DNA of 64,000 bases, from the NCBI RefSeq assembly GCF_001485535.1, contig NZ_BCMZ01000001.1:372001-436000 (forward strand), written 5' to 3'. This DNA comes from Halobacterium sp. CBA1132 (GTDB lineage: Archaea; Halobacteriota; Halobacteria; Halobacteriales; Halobacteriaceae). Under the pieces are notes generated by a model. It had not been told where the DNA came from and ran no database searches. It saw only the letters and a program-made list of their open reading frames with translations. How positions within the stretch are numbered: the first letter of the stretch is position 1; the number at the start of each line of letters is the position of its first letter. Below are positions 36,468 through 45,600 of the stretch, one piece after another. The position numbers and the translations under genes are program-made.

Positions 36468-37778
36468 GTGCGCGGCGAAGCGGGTAAGTGGACGCCCGCG
36501 CAACTAGTCGACGTGCGTCTCGACGACTACATCGAGGGACTCCAGCCCGACGAGTCGGTCCAGCGGCGCCAGCTCGCCGAGGAGAAGTCCTACGAGGTCT
36601 TGGAGTACCTCGACGACGTCGAATCCGGCTTCGAGTCCGCCGTGCAGGGGGACACGCTCGTCGGCGCGACCGCGCCGTCGGTGTTCGTCGGGCGGTCGTC
36701 GTACCCGAACGTCTCCGCGGGCATCCTCTCGCCAGTCGCGGGCGGCGCCGACCCCGAGGAGTACGCCACCAGCGGCGAGTGGTACCAGCAGGGCTTGGAC
36801 ATCGACAACGTGCTCCAGTACCGGACGGGCCTGCTGAACTCGCGGCGCTCCGCGAACGTGAACGTCCACGACGTCTGGGACGGCTTCGTCGGCACGCAGC
36901 GCGAGGTCGCGATGGCCGACCGGCCCGTGGACGTCGAAATCGGGCTCTCCGACACCCCGGACTTCGACCCGGACGAGTACACGAACCCCGCGGCGAACGC
37001 TCCTTCCGGGCCGAACGCGAGCGCCGAGTCAGCGGCGCTCACCGAGAACCCCCACGTGCCGCGGTACGTCGAGAAGACCCTCGAGGACGACGACTGGGCG
37101 GCGGAGGGCGCGATGACGTACCTCTACCGCCGCGGTTTCGACGTCTACGACATCAACCGCGTGCTCTCCGTGGGCGCGCTCGGGCAGGCCGACCACCGCC
37201 GACTCGTCCCGACCCGGTGGTCGATTACGGCCGTCGACGACACGATTGGGCAGTTCCTCCGCGGGAAGATTCGGGACAACCCGAGCGTGAATCAGGTGAC
37301 GGTCCACGTCAACGAGTACATGGGGAACCGCTACTGGGTAATTCTCGCGCCCGGTTCGTGGGAGTACGAGCTCGTGGAGATGAAGGCGCCGGGCAGCATC
37401 TGGAACCCCGACCCCGCGGGCGACATCTGGATGGCGTCCGCGAGCGAGGGCTACGGGGGCCGCACGGGGTACGTCGACGAGACGGCGGGCGCGTACTACG
37501 CGTCCCGACTCGGCGTCCTCGAACACCTCGACAACATCGGCCGGCAGGCGAAGGCGCTCGTCCTCCGCGAGGTCAGCGACGACTACTGGGCGCCCGTCGG
37601 CGTCTGGCAGGTCCGCGAGAGCGTTCGCAACGCCTTCGACACCGAACCCGGCGAATCCGAGACGTTCCACGGCGCGGTCCGCGAAATTGTCGACCGCCTC
37701 CCGGTCTCGCTGGCCGCGCTGCGCCGGAAGTCCAGCATGGTCGCGGGCGTCCAGAGCGACCTCTCGGAGTTCTCGTAG
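36468..37778 (+). CDS. nreA: DNA repair protein NreA
   Basis: NreA is an archaeal repair protein that interacts with PCNA and protects cells from DNA alkylation damage. The 436-residue product contains the conserved EEKSYEVLEYLDDVESG, FVGRSSYPNVSAGILSPVAG, the repeated DIWMASASEGYGGRTGYVDETAGAYYASRLGVLEHL stretch, and a C-terminal QSDLSEFS that resembles a PCNA-binding QxxLxxF motif. Start: the GTG at 36468 lies about 31 bases downstream of a TTTGTAT box. A second GTG at 36513 (VRLDDYIEGLQPDE) resembles the usual family start, and would give 421 residues. Length and motifs fit; no neighbours of repair function. Confidence 0.9.
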   Translation: MRGEAGKWTPAQLVDVRLDDYIEGLQPDESVQRRQLAEEKSYEVLEYLDDVESGFESAVQGDTLVGATAPSVFVGRSSYPNVSAGILSPVAGGADPEEYATSGEWYQQGLDIDNVLQYRTGLLNSRRSANVNVHDVWDGFVGTQREVAMADRPVDVEIGLSDTPDFDPDEYTNPAANAPSGPNASAESAALTENPHVPRYVEKTLEDDDWAAEGAMTYLYRRGFDVYDINRVLSVGALGQADHRRLVPTRWSITAVDDTIGQFLRGKIRDNPSVNQVTVHVNEYMGNRYWVILAPGSWEYELVEMKAPGSIWNPDPAGDIWMASASEGYGGRTGYVDETAGAYYASRLGVLEHLDNIGRQAKALVLREVSDDYWAPVGVWQVRESVRNAFDTEPGESETFHGAVREIVDRLPVSLAALRRKSSMVAGVQSDLSEFS

Positions 37779-37829
37779 CCCGCACCTCGGGGATTCACTT
37801 AAGACGCCGACGGATGTAGGCTGAGCGTG

Positions 37830-38054
37830 ATGCTCCCCGCATTCGTCGGTGGTCTCCCCGGTGGTATGGAACTCGCAGTCATGTTCATGATACTGGTGTC
37901 GTTCGCCGTCGTCGCAGTCGTCGTCGTCGCCATCGGTCGAATCGCGTTCGGCGGTCGCGGCAGCGACCGAACCGAGGAACTGGAATCCCGCGTCGCCAAC
38001 CTCGAAGGCCAAGTCGACGCGCTCCGCGAGGAACTCCGGCAGCGCGACGAGTAG
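37830..38054 (+). CDS. Small membrane protein with coiled-coil tail (74 aa)
   Basis: The product starts MLPAFVGGLPGGMELAVMF. It has one membrane helix (about 15-40; VMFMILVSFAVVAVVVVAIGRIAF) and a short charged coiled coil TEELESRVANLEGQVDALREELRQRDE. A CACTTAAGA box lies about 29 bases upstream. Small proteins of this shape are common in haloarchaea; function unknown. A second ATG 12 codons in is possible. Confidence 0.7.
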   Translation: MLPAFVGGLPGGMELAVMFMILVSFAVVAVVVVAIGRIAFGGRGSDRTEELESRVANLEGQVDALREELRQRDE

Positions 38055-38122
38055 CCGGTCGCCGGACAGCCGTGCGCCGCCCGTCCCCGGGGTTTTTCGC
38101 TGCCCGCGACGAACGGTGGTGC

Positions 38123-38944
38123 ATGGATTCGCTCTCCACTGACGCGGACATGCCGTCGCCGTCCGACGACGGCGGCGCGCCCACCTCCCGCTCGAAACTG
38201 CGCGCCGTCCTCGTGGCGTTCGGCGTCGCCGTCCTCGGGTTCGCCGTCGGCATCGCCGTCACGCTGGTCCTGATGGGCGTCTGGGTCGCGCTCGGCTTCG
38301 AACTCACGACGGCCGCGCTCCTCGTGCTCGGTCTGGTGGGCCTGCAGGGAATCGGTTTCTCACTGGTCGCGTGCGCGTACGTCCGGTACTCGGGGTTCTC
38401 CTTCGACTTCGTGCCCGTCTCCGTGCCGTCGCTCCGGGACGCCGGCTACATTGTCGGCGGCTACCTCACCGCGTTCGGCCTCGTGGTCGTCGCGCTCGTC
38501 GTCGTCACCACCCTGTTCACGACCGAACCGGCGTCCAACGAGGGCGCGCAGGCTGCCGCCGACAGCGGCCTGCTCGTCTGGATGATTCCGCTCTCCATAT
38601 TGCTCATCGGCCCGGGCGAGGAACTCCTGTTCCGCGGCATCATCCAGGGGTCGCTGCGCCGGCACTTCTCGGCGGCCGGCGCCATCCTCCTCGCCACCGC
38701 AATGTTCGCGCCCGCGCACATCCTCTCGCTGTCCGGGAGCCTCCAAGCCGCCGCACTCACCATCAGCATCCTCTCCGTGCCGAGTATCGTGTTCGGCGTC
38801 GTCTACGAACGCACCGAGAACCTCGTCGTCCCCGCGCTCTGTCACGGCCTGTACAACGCGACCCTGTTCGGCATTCAGGCGCTCGTCCCTGCCAGCGGCG
38901 ACGGCGCCAGCGGCTTCCTCTCCGTGTTCGCCGCGCTCCTGTAG
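38123..38944 (+). CDS. CPBP-family intramembrane metalloprotease
   Basis: The 273-residue protein has about seven membrane helices and the CPBP (Abi) signature: EELLFRG in GPGEELLFRGIIQGSLRR (about residue 175), FAPAHI in ATAMFAPAHILSL and ALCHGLYNATLFG. These are the catalytic Glu pair and zinc-binding His residues of Rce1/Abi proteases. In eukaryotes Rce1 trims prenylated proteins; the archaeal substrate is unknown. The ATG at 38123 is chosen because a GGTTTTTCG box lies about 27 bases upstream and the residues before it do not look coding. Confidence 0.85.
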   Translation: MDSLSTDADMPSPSDDGGAPTSRSKLRAVLVAFGVAVLGFAVGIAVTLVLMGVWVALGFELTTAALLVLGLVGLQGIGFSLVACAYVRYSGFSFDFVPVSVPSLRDAGYIVGGYLTAFGLVVVALVVVTTLFTTEPASNEGAQAAADSGLLVWMIPLSILLIGPGEELLFRGIIQGSLRRHFSAAGAILLATAMFAPAHILSLSGSLQAAALTISILSVPSIVFGVVYERTENLVVPALCHGLYNATLFGIQALVPASGDGASGFLSVFAALL

Positions 38945-38958
38945 CTCGGTCGTCTCTC

Positions 38959-40713
38959 CTATTCTCCCCAGTCGAATCCCCCGCGCTGCCCGCCGTCGGT
39001 CGCCGCGGCGCCCGTGTGACCGTCACCGCTCGCGTTGTCCGTGTCGACGCCCGTTCTGTCGACGCCGGCGTCCTCCGGCACGTCGAACTCGTCCAGTAGC
39101 GCCGCGAGTTCCTCCGTGCGGCCGGCGAGGTCGTCCATGCGGTCGGCGACTTCGTCGGTGGCCTCCGTCTGCTCGGCGGCGCTGTCCGCGACCGTGTCGG
39201 CCTCGCTGGCCGTCTCCTCGCTGACGCTCGCGATTTCGTCGACCATCCCGACGGCGTCGGTCACCGACTGGGCGCCCTGGTCGGTCGCGTCCGAAATCTC
39301 CTGCACGGAGTGGTTGACGTTCGCCACCTCGTCGACGATGGCGTCGAAGTCACGGAGCACGCCCTCCGCCCGGTTGATTTTGCGTTCGACTTCCGCGTCC
39401 ACCTCCGCGATGGCCGTGGACGCGTCCGCCGCGCGCTGTGTGACCGTCTCCACCAACTCGGAGATGTCGGCGGCCTGCTCGCGCGTCTCCTCCGCGAGGC
39501 TCTTGACCTCGTCGGCGACCACCGCGAACCCGTCGCCGTCCTCGCCGGTGCGCGCGGCCTCGATGGACGCGTTCAGCGCGAGCATGTTCGTCTCCTCGGC
39601 GATGTCGTCGATGAGTTCCGTGATGCCGTCGATGCGGTCGACCTCCGCGGCGAGTTCCTCCACGGTGTCCGCGACCGCCTGACTCTGCTCTCGTAGCCCC
39701 CGCAGCGCCTCGATGGTGTCCTCGACTTCCGCTCGGCCGTCCTCTCCGCGGTCGGCGGCCGCCTGCGCTGTCTCGGCGACGTCGTCGGCGCTCGCGGCGA
39801 TTTCCTCGACGGTCGCAGACACCGTGTCCATCTCCGCGGCGACGTCGTTCAGCTGCGTGGTCTGTTGGTTCGCGCCCGCCGCAATCTCGTCGACGCTCGT
39901 GCTCACCTCCGCGCTGTGCTCGGCGACGTCGTCGACCCGCGACTCCGTCTCCGCGGAGACCGCCAGCACGTCCTCGGAGAACGACTGGATGTCCGCGATG
40001 GTGTCCCCGAGCGTCCGCAGAAGGTCGTTGAAGTCCTCGACGACCGCGCGGTGTTCGGCCGCGACGTCGAGGTCCTCGGGGTCGAGGCGGGCCGTGAGGT
40101 CGCCGCTGCGAGCGGCGTCGGTCGCGTCCGACAGCGCGTCCACGAGCCGTTCGAGTTGCTCGGACTGGCGCTGGAGTTCGGCTTGCTTGGCTTCCAGTTG
40201 CTCGGTGTGGGATTCGAGGCTGTCGGCCATCGTCGCCATGCTCTCCCCGAACCGACCGGGGACATCCGCGTCGAGCGCCGTGTTGTCGAAGTCCTGTCGA
40301 GCGAGCGCGTCGGCCTGCCGGGACGCCGTCGCGAGGTTCGCCTGCATCCGCTGGAACGACGCCACGAGTCCCGCAATCTCGTCGGTGCGCTCGGACGCCG
40401 GGATGTCCGCGCGCTGGAACTCGCCGGCGGCGATGTCGTCGGCGGCCGCCTCCAGTTCGACCAGCGGTTCGACGAAGTCGCGCTCCGCGAGGAGGTACGT
40501 GTTGAAGAACGCGACCACCGACAGCGCGAGCGTCGCTCCGACGCCGAGAAGTTGCACTGTGCCCGTGCCGAACAGCGCGAACGCCGCCATCGCGACGGCG
40601 CCGAGGAACTGCAGGCCGACCGCGGCCAGCATCTTCCGCTCGACGGACCCGTCGGCGCCGGCAAGCGCTATCGACTTCCAGAGTAGTGATTCGTACGACG
40701 AACGGAGGCTCAT
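38959..40713 (-). CDS. Membrane methyl-accepting transducer (Htr-type chemotaxis protein)
   Basis: The 584-residue protein has two N-terminal membrane helices (about 28-49 and 52-75), with almost no extracellular loop, then HAMP-like regions at about 75-130 and 180-240 and a long signalling domain. The highly conserved hairpin tip is [37 protein letters not shown], where CheA and CheW dock. Because the sensing loop is minimal it may read an internal or membrane signal rather than an external ligand, as do several haloarchaeal transducers. Gln/Glu pairs for methylation are expected in the long helices. Signal unknown; no che genes in the window. The C-terminus is a Gly/Asp-rich tail. Confidence 0.93.
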   Translation of the reverse strand: MSLRSSYESLLWKSIALAGADGSVERKMLAAVGLQFLGAVAMAAFALFGTGTVQLLGVGATLALSVVAFFNTYLLAERDFVEPLVELEAAADDIAAGEFQRADIPASERTDEIAGLVASFQRMQANLATASRQADALARQDFDNTALDADVPGRFGESMATMADSLESHTEQLEAKQAELQRQSEQLERLVDALSDATDAARSGDLTARLDPEDLDVAAEHRAVVEDFNDLLRTLGDTIADIQSFSEDVLAVSAETESRVDDVAEHSAEVSTSVDEIAAGANQQTTQLNDVAAEMDTVSATVEEIAASADDVAETAQAAADRGEDGRAEVEDTIEALRGLREQSQAVADTVEELAAEVDRIDGITELIDDIAEETNMLALNASIEAARTGEDGDGFAVVADEVKSLAEETREQAADISELVETVTQRAADASTAIAEVDAEVERKINRAEGVLRDFDAIVDEVANVNHSVQEISDATDQGAQSVTDAVGMVDEIASVSEETASEADTVADSAAEQTEATDEVADRMDDLAGRTEELAALLDEFDVPEDAGVDRTGVDTDNASGDGHTGAAATDGGQRGGFDWGE

Positions 40714-40772
40714 GCGCTCCCGTTCGCGAGGTCACGTAAAAGGGACCGGCGGCAATTCCCAGAAGCCTGTAG

Positions 40773-41057
40773 CTACTCGGTCGACACGGGGCCGGTGCCG
40801 ACAACCTCGCGGACGGCGTCCTCGAACTCGCGGCGCGTCTCGAAGTACGTGATGTCGACGTCTTCGAGCAGCGCTTCGAGCTTCTGCGGGCCGTCGGGCG
40901 TTCGGACGACCGAGTCGCCCTCCTTGCGGGCGACCTCGCTCTTCTGCTGGGCCCACGTCAGTCGGGACGCCACGCGCGCCAGCGGCGCGCCCTCGACGGG
41001 TTCGCCCTCGCCGAGTTCGACGGCGGGTTCCTCGTCTTCGTCGGTCTCGTCAGCCAT
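40773..41057 (-). CDS. DUF5789-family haloarchaeal protein
   Basis: A 94-residue protein from MADETDEDEEPAVELGEG. The LTWAQQKSEVARKEGDSVVRTPDGPQKLEALLEDVDITYFETRREFEDAVREVVG segment matches the small haloarchaeal DUF5789 family as I recall it; its structure has a short strand pair and helix. No function is known. ATG 41057 avoids a run of proline/arginine that looks non-coding. A 405-base gap with tandem repeats lies upstream. Confidence 0.7.
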   Translation of the reverse strand: MADETDEDEEPAVELGEGEPVEGAPLARVASRLTWAQQKSEVARKEGDSVVRTPDGPQKLEALLEDVDITYFETRREFEDAVREVVGTGPVSTE

Positions 41058-41107
41058 ACCCGTCGATTCGCGGGGGCGTGGATTCAACCTTTCGGAGCGT
41101 GGCTAGC

Positions 41108-41335
41108 GTGGCCGAGCGAAGCGAGGCCACGTTACGGCGAGCGGGGAGGCACGACCCGCGAGCAGCGAGGCGAAGCGAGGCCACGTTACGGCGAGCGGGG
41201 AGGCACGACCCGCGAGCAGCGAGGCGAAGCGAGGCCACGTTACGGCGAGCGGGGAGGCACGACCCGTGAGCAGCGAGGCGAAGCGAGGCCACGTTACGGC
41301 GAGCGGGGAGGCACGACCCGCGAGCAGCGTGCCCG
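41108..41335. repeat. Tandem array of four 54-bp units
   Basis: The GTTACGGCGAGCGGGGAGGC core recurs at 41131, 41185, 41239 and 41293, a 54-base period with almost no variation between copies. The first unit starts GTGGCCGAGCGAAGCGAGG and forms a GTGGCC/GGCCAC hairpin; later units have GAGGCGAAGCGAGGCCAC instead. The array fills much of the gap between the DUF5789 gene and the DUF7139-like gene; the rest (41336-41430) is degenerate. 54 is a multiple of three and all frames are open on the minus strand, but no haloarchaeal-looking protein results. Related to the 61-bp array at 7884-8127. Confidence 0.88.
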
Positions 41336-41462
41336 ACTATTGTGCCTCGCGAGCGAAGTGATGCGTGAGCAACGTGTTCGACCACGAGCGCGGTGGCCGG
41401 AGCGAGTCGCGCCGTCGAACGTCTGACGTACTGTTTTTACCCTCCGCGTCTAACGGGGACGC

Positions 41463-42374
41463 ATGACCAGCCTCGGGGACACGTACGACCGGCGCGCGGG
41501 CGAGGCCAGCCAGCGACGCGTCTATCTCGGCACTGGCTTGTTCGCCGCGGGCGCGCTGCTCGTCGTCGGCGGGATTCTCGCCGGCGCGACGGGGCTCCTC
41601 ATCAACAACGGCTTCGGGCAGTACGAGAGCCGGGAAATCGCCGTCCTCCTCGCGGGCTTGGGCGTGCCGTCGGTGCTCGTCGGCATCTTCACTGTGCTGC
41701 CCGCGAACCGCCTGCAGCGCGCGGCCGCGGCCGTCGGCGCGGGCTTGAGCGTGCTCGGCGTGATGTTGTTCCGCGCGACCTACCCCTACCTCTACGTGCC
41801 CGGTTCGGGCGGCGTCCCCACGACGGGGACGCTGGCGTTCATCCTCGTGTACGCAGCCGGCATCATCACCACGATGTGGTGTCTGTTCACGGCGGTGGCG
41901 ACGTTCAAGACGCGCAACGACCCCGGCGGCACGGTGGCGCTCACCGTCACGAAGGACGGCGAGACGCACACTGTCGAGGTGCCCGCCGACGACGTCGAGA
42001 GCGCCCGCGAGAAGCTCGCGTCCGGGAGCTTCGGCGGCGTCGGTGGCGTCGGCGTCTTCGGCGGCGTCGAGGACCCCGACGAGCGAACTCGCGCGAACGC
42101 GTCCGAGCCGAAGCCCTCGTCGTCCACCCAGTCGGGGGCGACAGCGGGCGCGTCGCCGTCCGTCTCCGACGGCGGCGCGGCCGCCGACGACATCTCCTCG
42201 CCGCTCGACGACGCCTCGCCGTCCGCGGGCGGGCCGACCCCGGACAAGTACTGCGGGAACTGCGAGCACTTCGAGTACACGGGCGACGACGGCATGCAGC
42301 CGTACTGCGGCCTCTACGACGAGGAGATGAGCGACATGGAGGCCTGCGAGTGGTGGGAGCGAAACGACCAGTAA
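41463..42374 (+). CDS. Membrane protein with C-terminal Cys-rich motif (DUF7139-like)
   Basis: The 303-residue protein has four membrane helices (about 20-46, 55-80, 85-105 and 117-140), a soluble stretch (KDGETHTVEVPADD), a long Ser/Gly/Ala linker, and a C-terminal cysteine cluster CGNCEHFEYTGDDGMQPYCGLYDEEMSDMEACEWW with CxxC and later Cys residues that could bind zinc. Related haloarchaeal proteins share the cluster. A CTGTTTTTAC box lies 27 bases upstream of the ATG. Its stop abuts the convergent Mut7-C gene. Role unknown; the family name is from memory. Confidence 0.72.
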   Translation: MTSLGDTYDRRAGEASQRRVYLGTGLFAAGALLVVGGILAGATGLLINNGFGQYESREIAVLLAGLGVPSVLVGIFTVLPANRLQRAAAAVGAGLSVLGVMLFRATYPYLYVPGSGGVPTTGTLAFILVYAAGIITTMWCLFTAVATFKTRNDPGGTVALTVTKDGETHTVEVPADDVESAREKLASGSFGGVGGVGVFGGVEDPDERTRANASEPKPSSSTQSGATAGASPSVSDGGAAADDISSPLDDASPSAGGPTPDKYCGNCEHFEYTGDDGMQPYCGLYDEEMSDMEACEWWERNDQ

Positions 42375-42812
42375 CTACAGTGCTGCGAGCCGTTCTTCCA
42401 CGTCCGCCCAGTGGCTCCCCGTCCAGAAGCACTGTCCGCAGTCCACGCAGCGCCAGACGGGAGCGGCGTCGTCGGGCACGTACTCGGGTCGGTCGCTGTC
42501 GTCGTTCGCGCGCTCCAGTTCGCCGTTGCACGCGCCGCAGCGCTCGCCCGGGGTTGGCGTCAGAGTGACGCCCGCCGCGTCGAGTTCGCGGAGTTGGTCG
42601 TCGACGTCCTTCGACTCGACAAGGATGCTCTCTGGTGTTCGCGCGGCCAACTCGCGGTCCCGCGTGACGACGACTCGCCCCTCTCGGGCGGCGAGGTCGC
42701 GAATCGCGTCGTCGTCCTCGATACCTCTGTCGAGGCAGTAGGCGGCGTCGTGGCCGCACATTCGCAGGACGCGTGCGAGGCTGCCGAGCATCGCGTCCAG
42801 CAGGAACTTCAC
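42375..42812 (-). CDS. Mut7-C RNase-domain protein
   Basis: A 145-residue protein with the Mut7-C domain: a PIN-like fold with FLLDAMLGSLARVLRMCGHDAAY and the catalytic-type DRGIEDDDAIRDLAAREGRVVVTRDRELA, followed by a zinc ribbon of two cysteine pairs (CGACNGEL and CVDCGQCFW). Mut7-C is the C-terminal domain of eukaryotic Mut-7 and is predicted to be a nuclease. Its GTG start overlaps the polX stop by four bases, so it is coupled to polX. An RNA target is inference. Confidence 0.88.
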   Translation of the reverse strand: MKFLLDAMLGSLARVLRMCGHDAAYCLDRGIEDDDAIRDLAAREGRVVVTRDRELAARTPESILVESKDVDDQLRELDAAGVTLTPTPGERCGACNGELERANDDSDRPEYVPDDAAPVWRCVDCGQCFWTGSHWADVEERLAAL

Positions 42813-44614
42813 GAGTCGAGGAACTCGCGGACGCCGTCCGCCTCCCGGGCGTTCAGCACGTCGCCGGCTTCCGCCCAGCCGCGGCGCGCGGTGTGGACGC
42901 CGTACTCGACGTAGTCGTACTCGGTGGTGGCGTGGGCGTCCGTGTTCGTGGTGATGGTCGCGCCCGCCTCGACGGCGGTCTGGACGACGCTCCCCCAGAG
43001 GTCGAGGCGATGGGGGTTGCTGTTCACTTCCAGCGCCGTGCCGGCGTCGGCGGCGGCCGCCGCGAGCGCGGCCGCGTCGAACTCCATCGCCGGGCGGTCG
43101 TTGATGAGTCGGCCCGAGGGGTGACCGAGCACGTCCACGTGGGGGTGTTCGACCGCCGAAATCAGGCGCTCGGTCTGGTCACCGCCGTCCTCGCCGAGGC
43201 CGCTGTGCGGGCTGGCGACCACGACGTCGAGGTCCGCGAGTACGTCGTCGGTCACGTCGACGACGTTTCCGTCCGCGTCGACGTTCGCTTCGACGCCGTG
43301 AAAGACTGCGATGTCGGCGTCCTCGCGGACGGCCGAGACTTCGTCGGCTTGCTCGCGGAGGTCCGCATTGGAGAGTCCACTGTCCCCGAACACGCCCGGT
43401 CCCTCGGCGTGGTCGGTGATGGCGACGTAGTCGTGGCCGAACTCGGCGGCGCCCGCGACCATCTCGCTCACCGGGAGGGCCCCGTCCGACCACTCCGAGT
43501 GCGCGTGCAGGTCACCCCTGATGTCGTCGAGTTCGAGCAGGTCGGGGAGGTCGCCGCGCTCGGCCGCCTCGACCTCGCCGCGGTCCTCGCGCAGTTCCGG
43601 CGGAATCCACGGCAGGCCGAGCGCGTCGTAGACGTCCTCCTCGGTCTCGCTGGCGAGCAGGTCGCCGACGCGCTGGTTTCCGTCGGACCGCCGGTCCGAC
43701 GACGTTCGCGAACCGTTGGTTCCCTCACCGGCCTCCGGGTCGTCGACGTCCGAGACGTCGAAGACGCCGTACTCGTTGACCTTCTTGCCCTGGTCGATGG
43801 CGTGGTTGCGAACGCGGACGTTGTGGGCCTTGCTGCCCGTGAAGTACTGCAGCGCCGCCCCGAACTCCGCGTCGACCACCACGCGCAGATCGATGCGGAG
43901 GCCGTTCGACCGCACGCTCGTCTTCGTCGGCCCCGCGTCGAGAACCTCGTCTACGCGGTCCCAGTCTGTGAGCGCCTCCCCGACCGCTTCGCCGGCGTCG
44001 CTGGCGGCGAGTACGTCCACGTCGCCGATGGTCTCGCGCCACCGCCGCGTCGACCCCGCGACCGCCACGCGCTCGACGGCGTCGAGGCCCGCGAGGAACG
44101 ACCGCACGTCCTCCGCGATGGGGCGGCCGTTCCCGAGGAGTTCGCGCTCCTGAGCTTGCCGCGCGAAGTCGACGTGGTCGAGGATGTTCTGCTCGGTCTT
44201 CGGCCCGAACCCCGACACGTCCTGTATCTCGCCGGCCTCCGCGGCGGCTTCGAGGTCGTCGAGGGTCTGCACGCCGAGCGCGTCGTACAGCGACTTGACC
44301 GTCTTCGGCCCCACGCCCTCCACCGCGGTCAGTTGCGCCATCTCCACCGGGAGCTTCTCTCGCTCGGCCTCCAACTCCTCGACTGCTCCCGTCTCGACGT
44401 ACTCCACGATTTTCGACGCGATGGCGTCCCCGACGCCTTCGATTTCCTGCACGGCGTCTGCGCCCTCCGCAGCGAGGTCCTCGACAGCTTCGGGGTGGTC
44501 TCGGACGTTCGATGCGGCGCGCCGGTACGTGTTCGGCTTGTAGTCGACGCCCTGGGCTTCCAGTAGGTCGGCGTACTCGTCGAGCACGGCCGCGACCTCG
44601 TTGTTCCGGCTCAT
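42809..44614 (-). CDS. polX: DNA polymerase X with PHP exonuclease domain
   Basis: Bacterial/archaeal PolX fills short gaps and its PHP domain removes 3' ends in base excision repair. The 601-residue protein has an N-terminal helix-hairpin-helix region (about 1-110; TAVEGVGPKTVKSLYDALG), the polymerase palm with GSTRRWRETIGDVDVL, and a C-terminal PHP domain (about 350-585) with the metal-binding GDLHAHSEWSDG, ITDHAEG, VEANVD and TNTDAHA. In the linker between palm and PHP (about 295-320) is a hydrophilic stretch, EGTNGSRTSSDRRSDGNQRV, containing a perfect hairpin in the DNA at 43682-43700. ATG overlaps the DUF5788 stop (ATGA). Confidence 0.96.
   Translation of the reverse strand: MSRNNEVAAVLDEYADLLEAQGVDYKPNTYRRAASNVRDHPEAVEDLAAEGADAVQEIEGVGDAIASKIVEYVETGAVEELEAEREKLPVEMAQLTAVEGVGPKTVKSLYDALGVQTLDDLEAAAEAGEIQDVSGFGPKTEQNILDHVDFARQAQERELLGNGRPIAEDVRSFLAGLDAVERVAVAGSTRRWRETIGDVDVLAASDAGEAVGEALTDWDRVDEVLDAGPTKTSVRSNGLRIDLRVVVDAEFGAALQYFTGSKAHNVRVRNHAIDQGKKVNEYGVFDVSDVDDPEAGEGTNGSRTSSDRRSDGNQRVGDLLASETEEDVYDALGLPWIPPELREDRGEVEAAERGDLPDLLELDDIRGDLHAHSEWSDGALPVSEMVAGAAEFGHDYVAITDHAEGPGVFGDSGLSNADLREQADEVSAVREDADIAVFHGVEANVDADGNVVDVTDDVLADLDVVVASPHSGLGEDGGDQTERLISAVEHPHVDVLGHPSGRLINDRPAMEFDAAALAAAAADAGTALEVNSNPHRLDLWGSVVQTAVEAGATITTNTDAHATTEYDYVEYGVHTARRGWAEAGDVLNAREADGVREFLDS
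43682..43700. repeat. Perfect 8-bp hairpin inside polX
   Basis: GTCGGACC, loop GCC, GGTCCGAC, in codons 305-311, in the linker between palm and PHP domains. Another self-complementary decamer GTTCGCGAAC lies at 43704-43713. Same geometry as the hairpin in metG. Confidence 0.6.
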
Positions 44615-45045
44615 CGCCTCACGCCCTCGTTGTCGTCTTGGCCCAGCGCCTCCTTGAGGAACGAGAACCAGCGCTTGCGGTCCGCGCGCTCGCTCGCCTC
44701 GATTTCGGCCTCGATGCTCGTCGTGCCCAGCGATTCGAGGGCGTTCAGCGCGCGCTCGATGCCCACGATGGCGTGCACGAGCGCTTCGCCCTCCTCGCGC
44801 GTGATGTCCGCCTCTTCGAGGCGCTCGCGGCGCTGCAGGCGCTCCCGGCGCAGCAACTTCTTCGCCTCCTCGACGTCCTCGCGGCGCTCGGCGGGCACCG
44901 AGTCGAGTCGCTTCACCTCGAAGACGAACTGCTGTAACTCGAACTCCTCGCCCTGCACGTCCAGCGTCTCCGGGATGGACGCCCCCACCGTCGCCGCCTC
45001 CCGGTCGACGCGTTCGAGGAGTTGCTTCCGCTCGAAGTCGCGCAT
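44611..45045 (-). CDS. DUF5788-family protein
   Basis: A 144-residue soluble, highly charged helical protein starting MRDFERKQLLERVDREAATVGASIPETL. It contains GEEFELQQFVFEVKRLDSVPAERREDVEEAKKLLRRERLQRRERLEEADITREEGEALVHAIVGIERALNALESL, which matches the haloarchaeal DUF5788 family as recalled. It precedes and overlaps polX, so a link to DNA repair is possible but unproven. A GCAAAAGC box lies about 27 bases upstream of the ATG. Confidence 0.72.
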   Translation of the reverse strand: MRDFERKQLLERVDREAATVGASIPETLDVQGEEFELQQFVFEVKRLDSVPAERREDVEEAKKLLRRERLQRRERLEEADITREEGEALVHAIVGIERALNALESLGTTSIEAEIEASERADRKRWFSFLKEALGQDDNEGVRR

Positions 45046-45135
45046 ACGTCTCGTACCGGCGGCTCCCGCAAAAGCCCCCCGGCTGTCTGGGTTTATCGTG
45101 CTTCGTCGTTCTCCCGTAACTACGACGCAGATGTA

Positions 45136-45557
45136 GAAAGCCCCGAGGCTGTAGACTCGGTGCGCTCTCACGGGTCACTGCGTTCCCCGTTCGAGCAATT
45201 CGAGGTGCTCGAAAATCCTCGATTTTCGGCATGACGAGAAACGGCTCTGCCGTTTCTCGAACCACCTCCCGCTGGTCGGCCTCGCGCTCGCTGCGCGCTT
45301 CCCTCGCTTCGCTCGGTCCAGTGCTTGCGTCGCGCGCCTTCGTCTACTGGGCGGTCGGCTGCGCCGACTGCCTCGTACCGTGGCGGCGACGCCGTCACGC
45401 GAGCCTCGCCCCTTTCAGTCCCACCCGTTACCGGCTGACCAACCGGCTACGGGCGGGACTGAAAGGGGCGGCGCGCTCGCTAGCCGAGGCGACGCAAGCA
45501 CGCGACCGCAGGGAGCGCGCGCAGCGAGCCGCAGGCAGCGAGCGCGCCGGGGCTTTC
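45136..45557. repeat. Intergenic interspersed element, double copy in inverted orientation
   Basis: It fills most of the 555-base gap between the DUF5788 and DUF420 genes. The left part (45136 to about 45435, plus orientation) begins GAAAGCCCC and ends CCCCTTTCAGTCCCACCCG; the right part is the reverse: GGGCGGGACTGAAAGGGG near 45448-45467 to CCGGGGCTTTC at 45547-45557. The two CCCCTTTCAGTCC ends face each other around a CCGGCTGACCAACCGG spacer. Hairpins inside include CGAAAATC/GATTTTCG with a CTC loop at 45210-45228 and CGAGAAACGG/CCGTTTCTCG near 45235-45260. I see no protein here, although long open frames exist. Confidence 0.7.
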
Positions 45558-45600
45558 GAGAAAGCGCAGACGACAGAGAACGAGGAGACTGCGAACGAAC

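Noticed and set aside
41050-41385. A repeat protein of 18-residue units on the minus strand across the 54-bp array
   Set aside because: The period allows an open frame, but the product is basic and Cys/Leu/Arg-rich, unlike acidic haloarchaeal proteins, and the related array has a 61-base period that cannot code.
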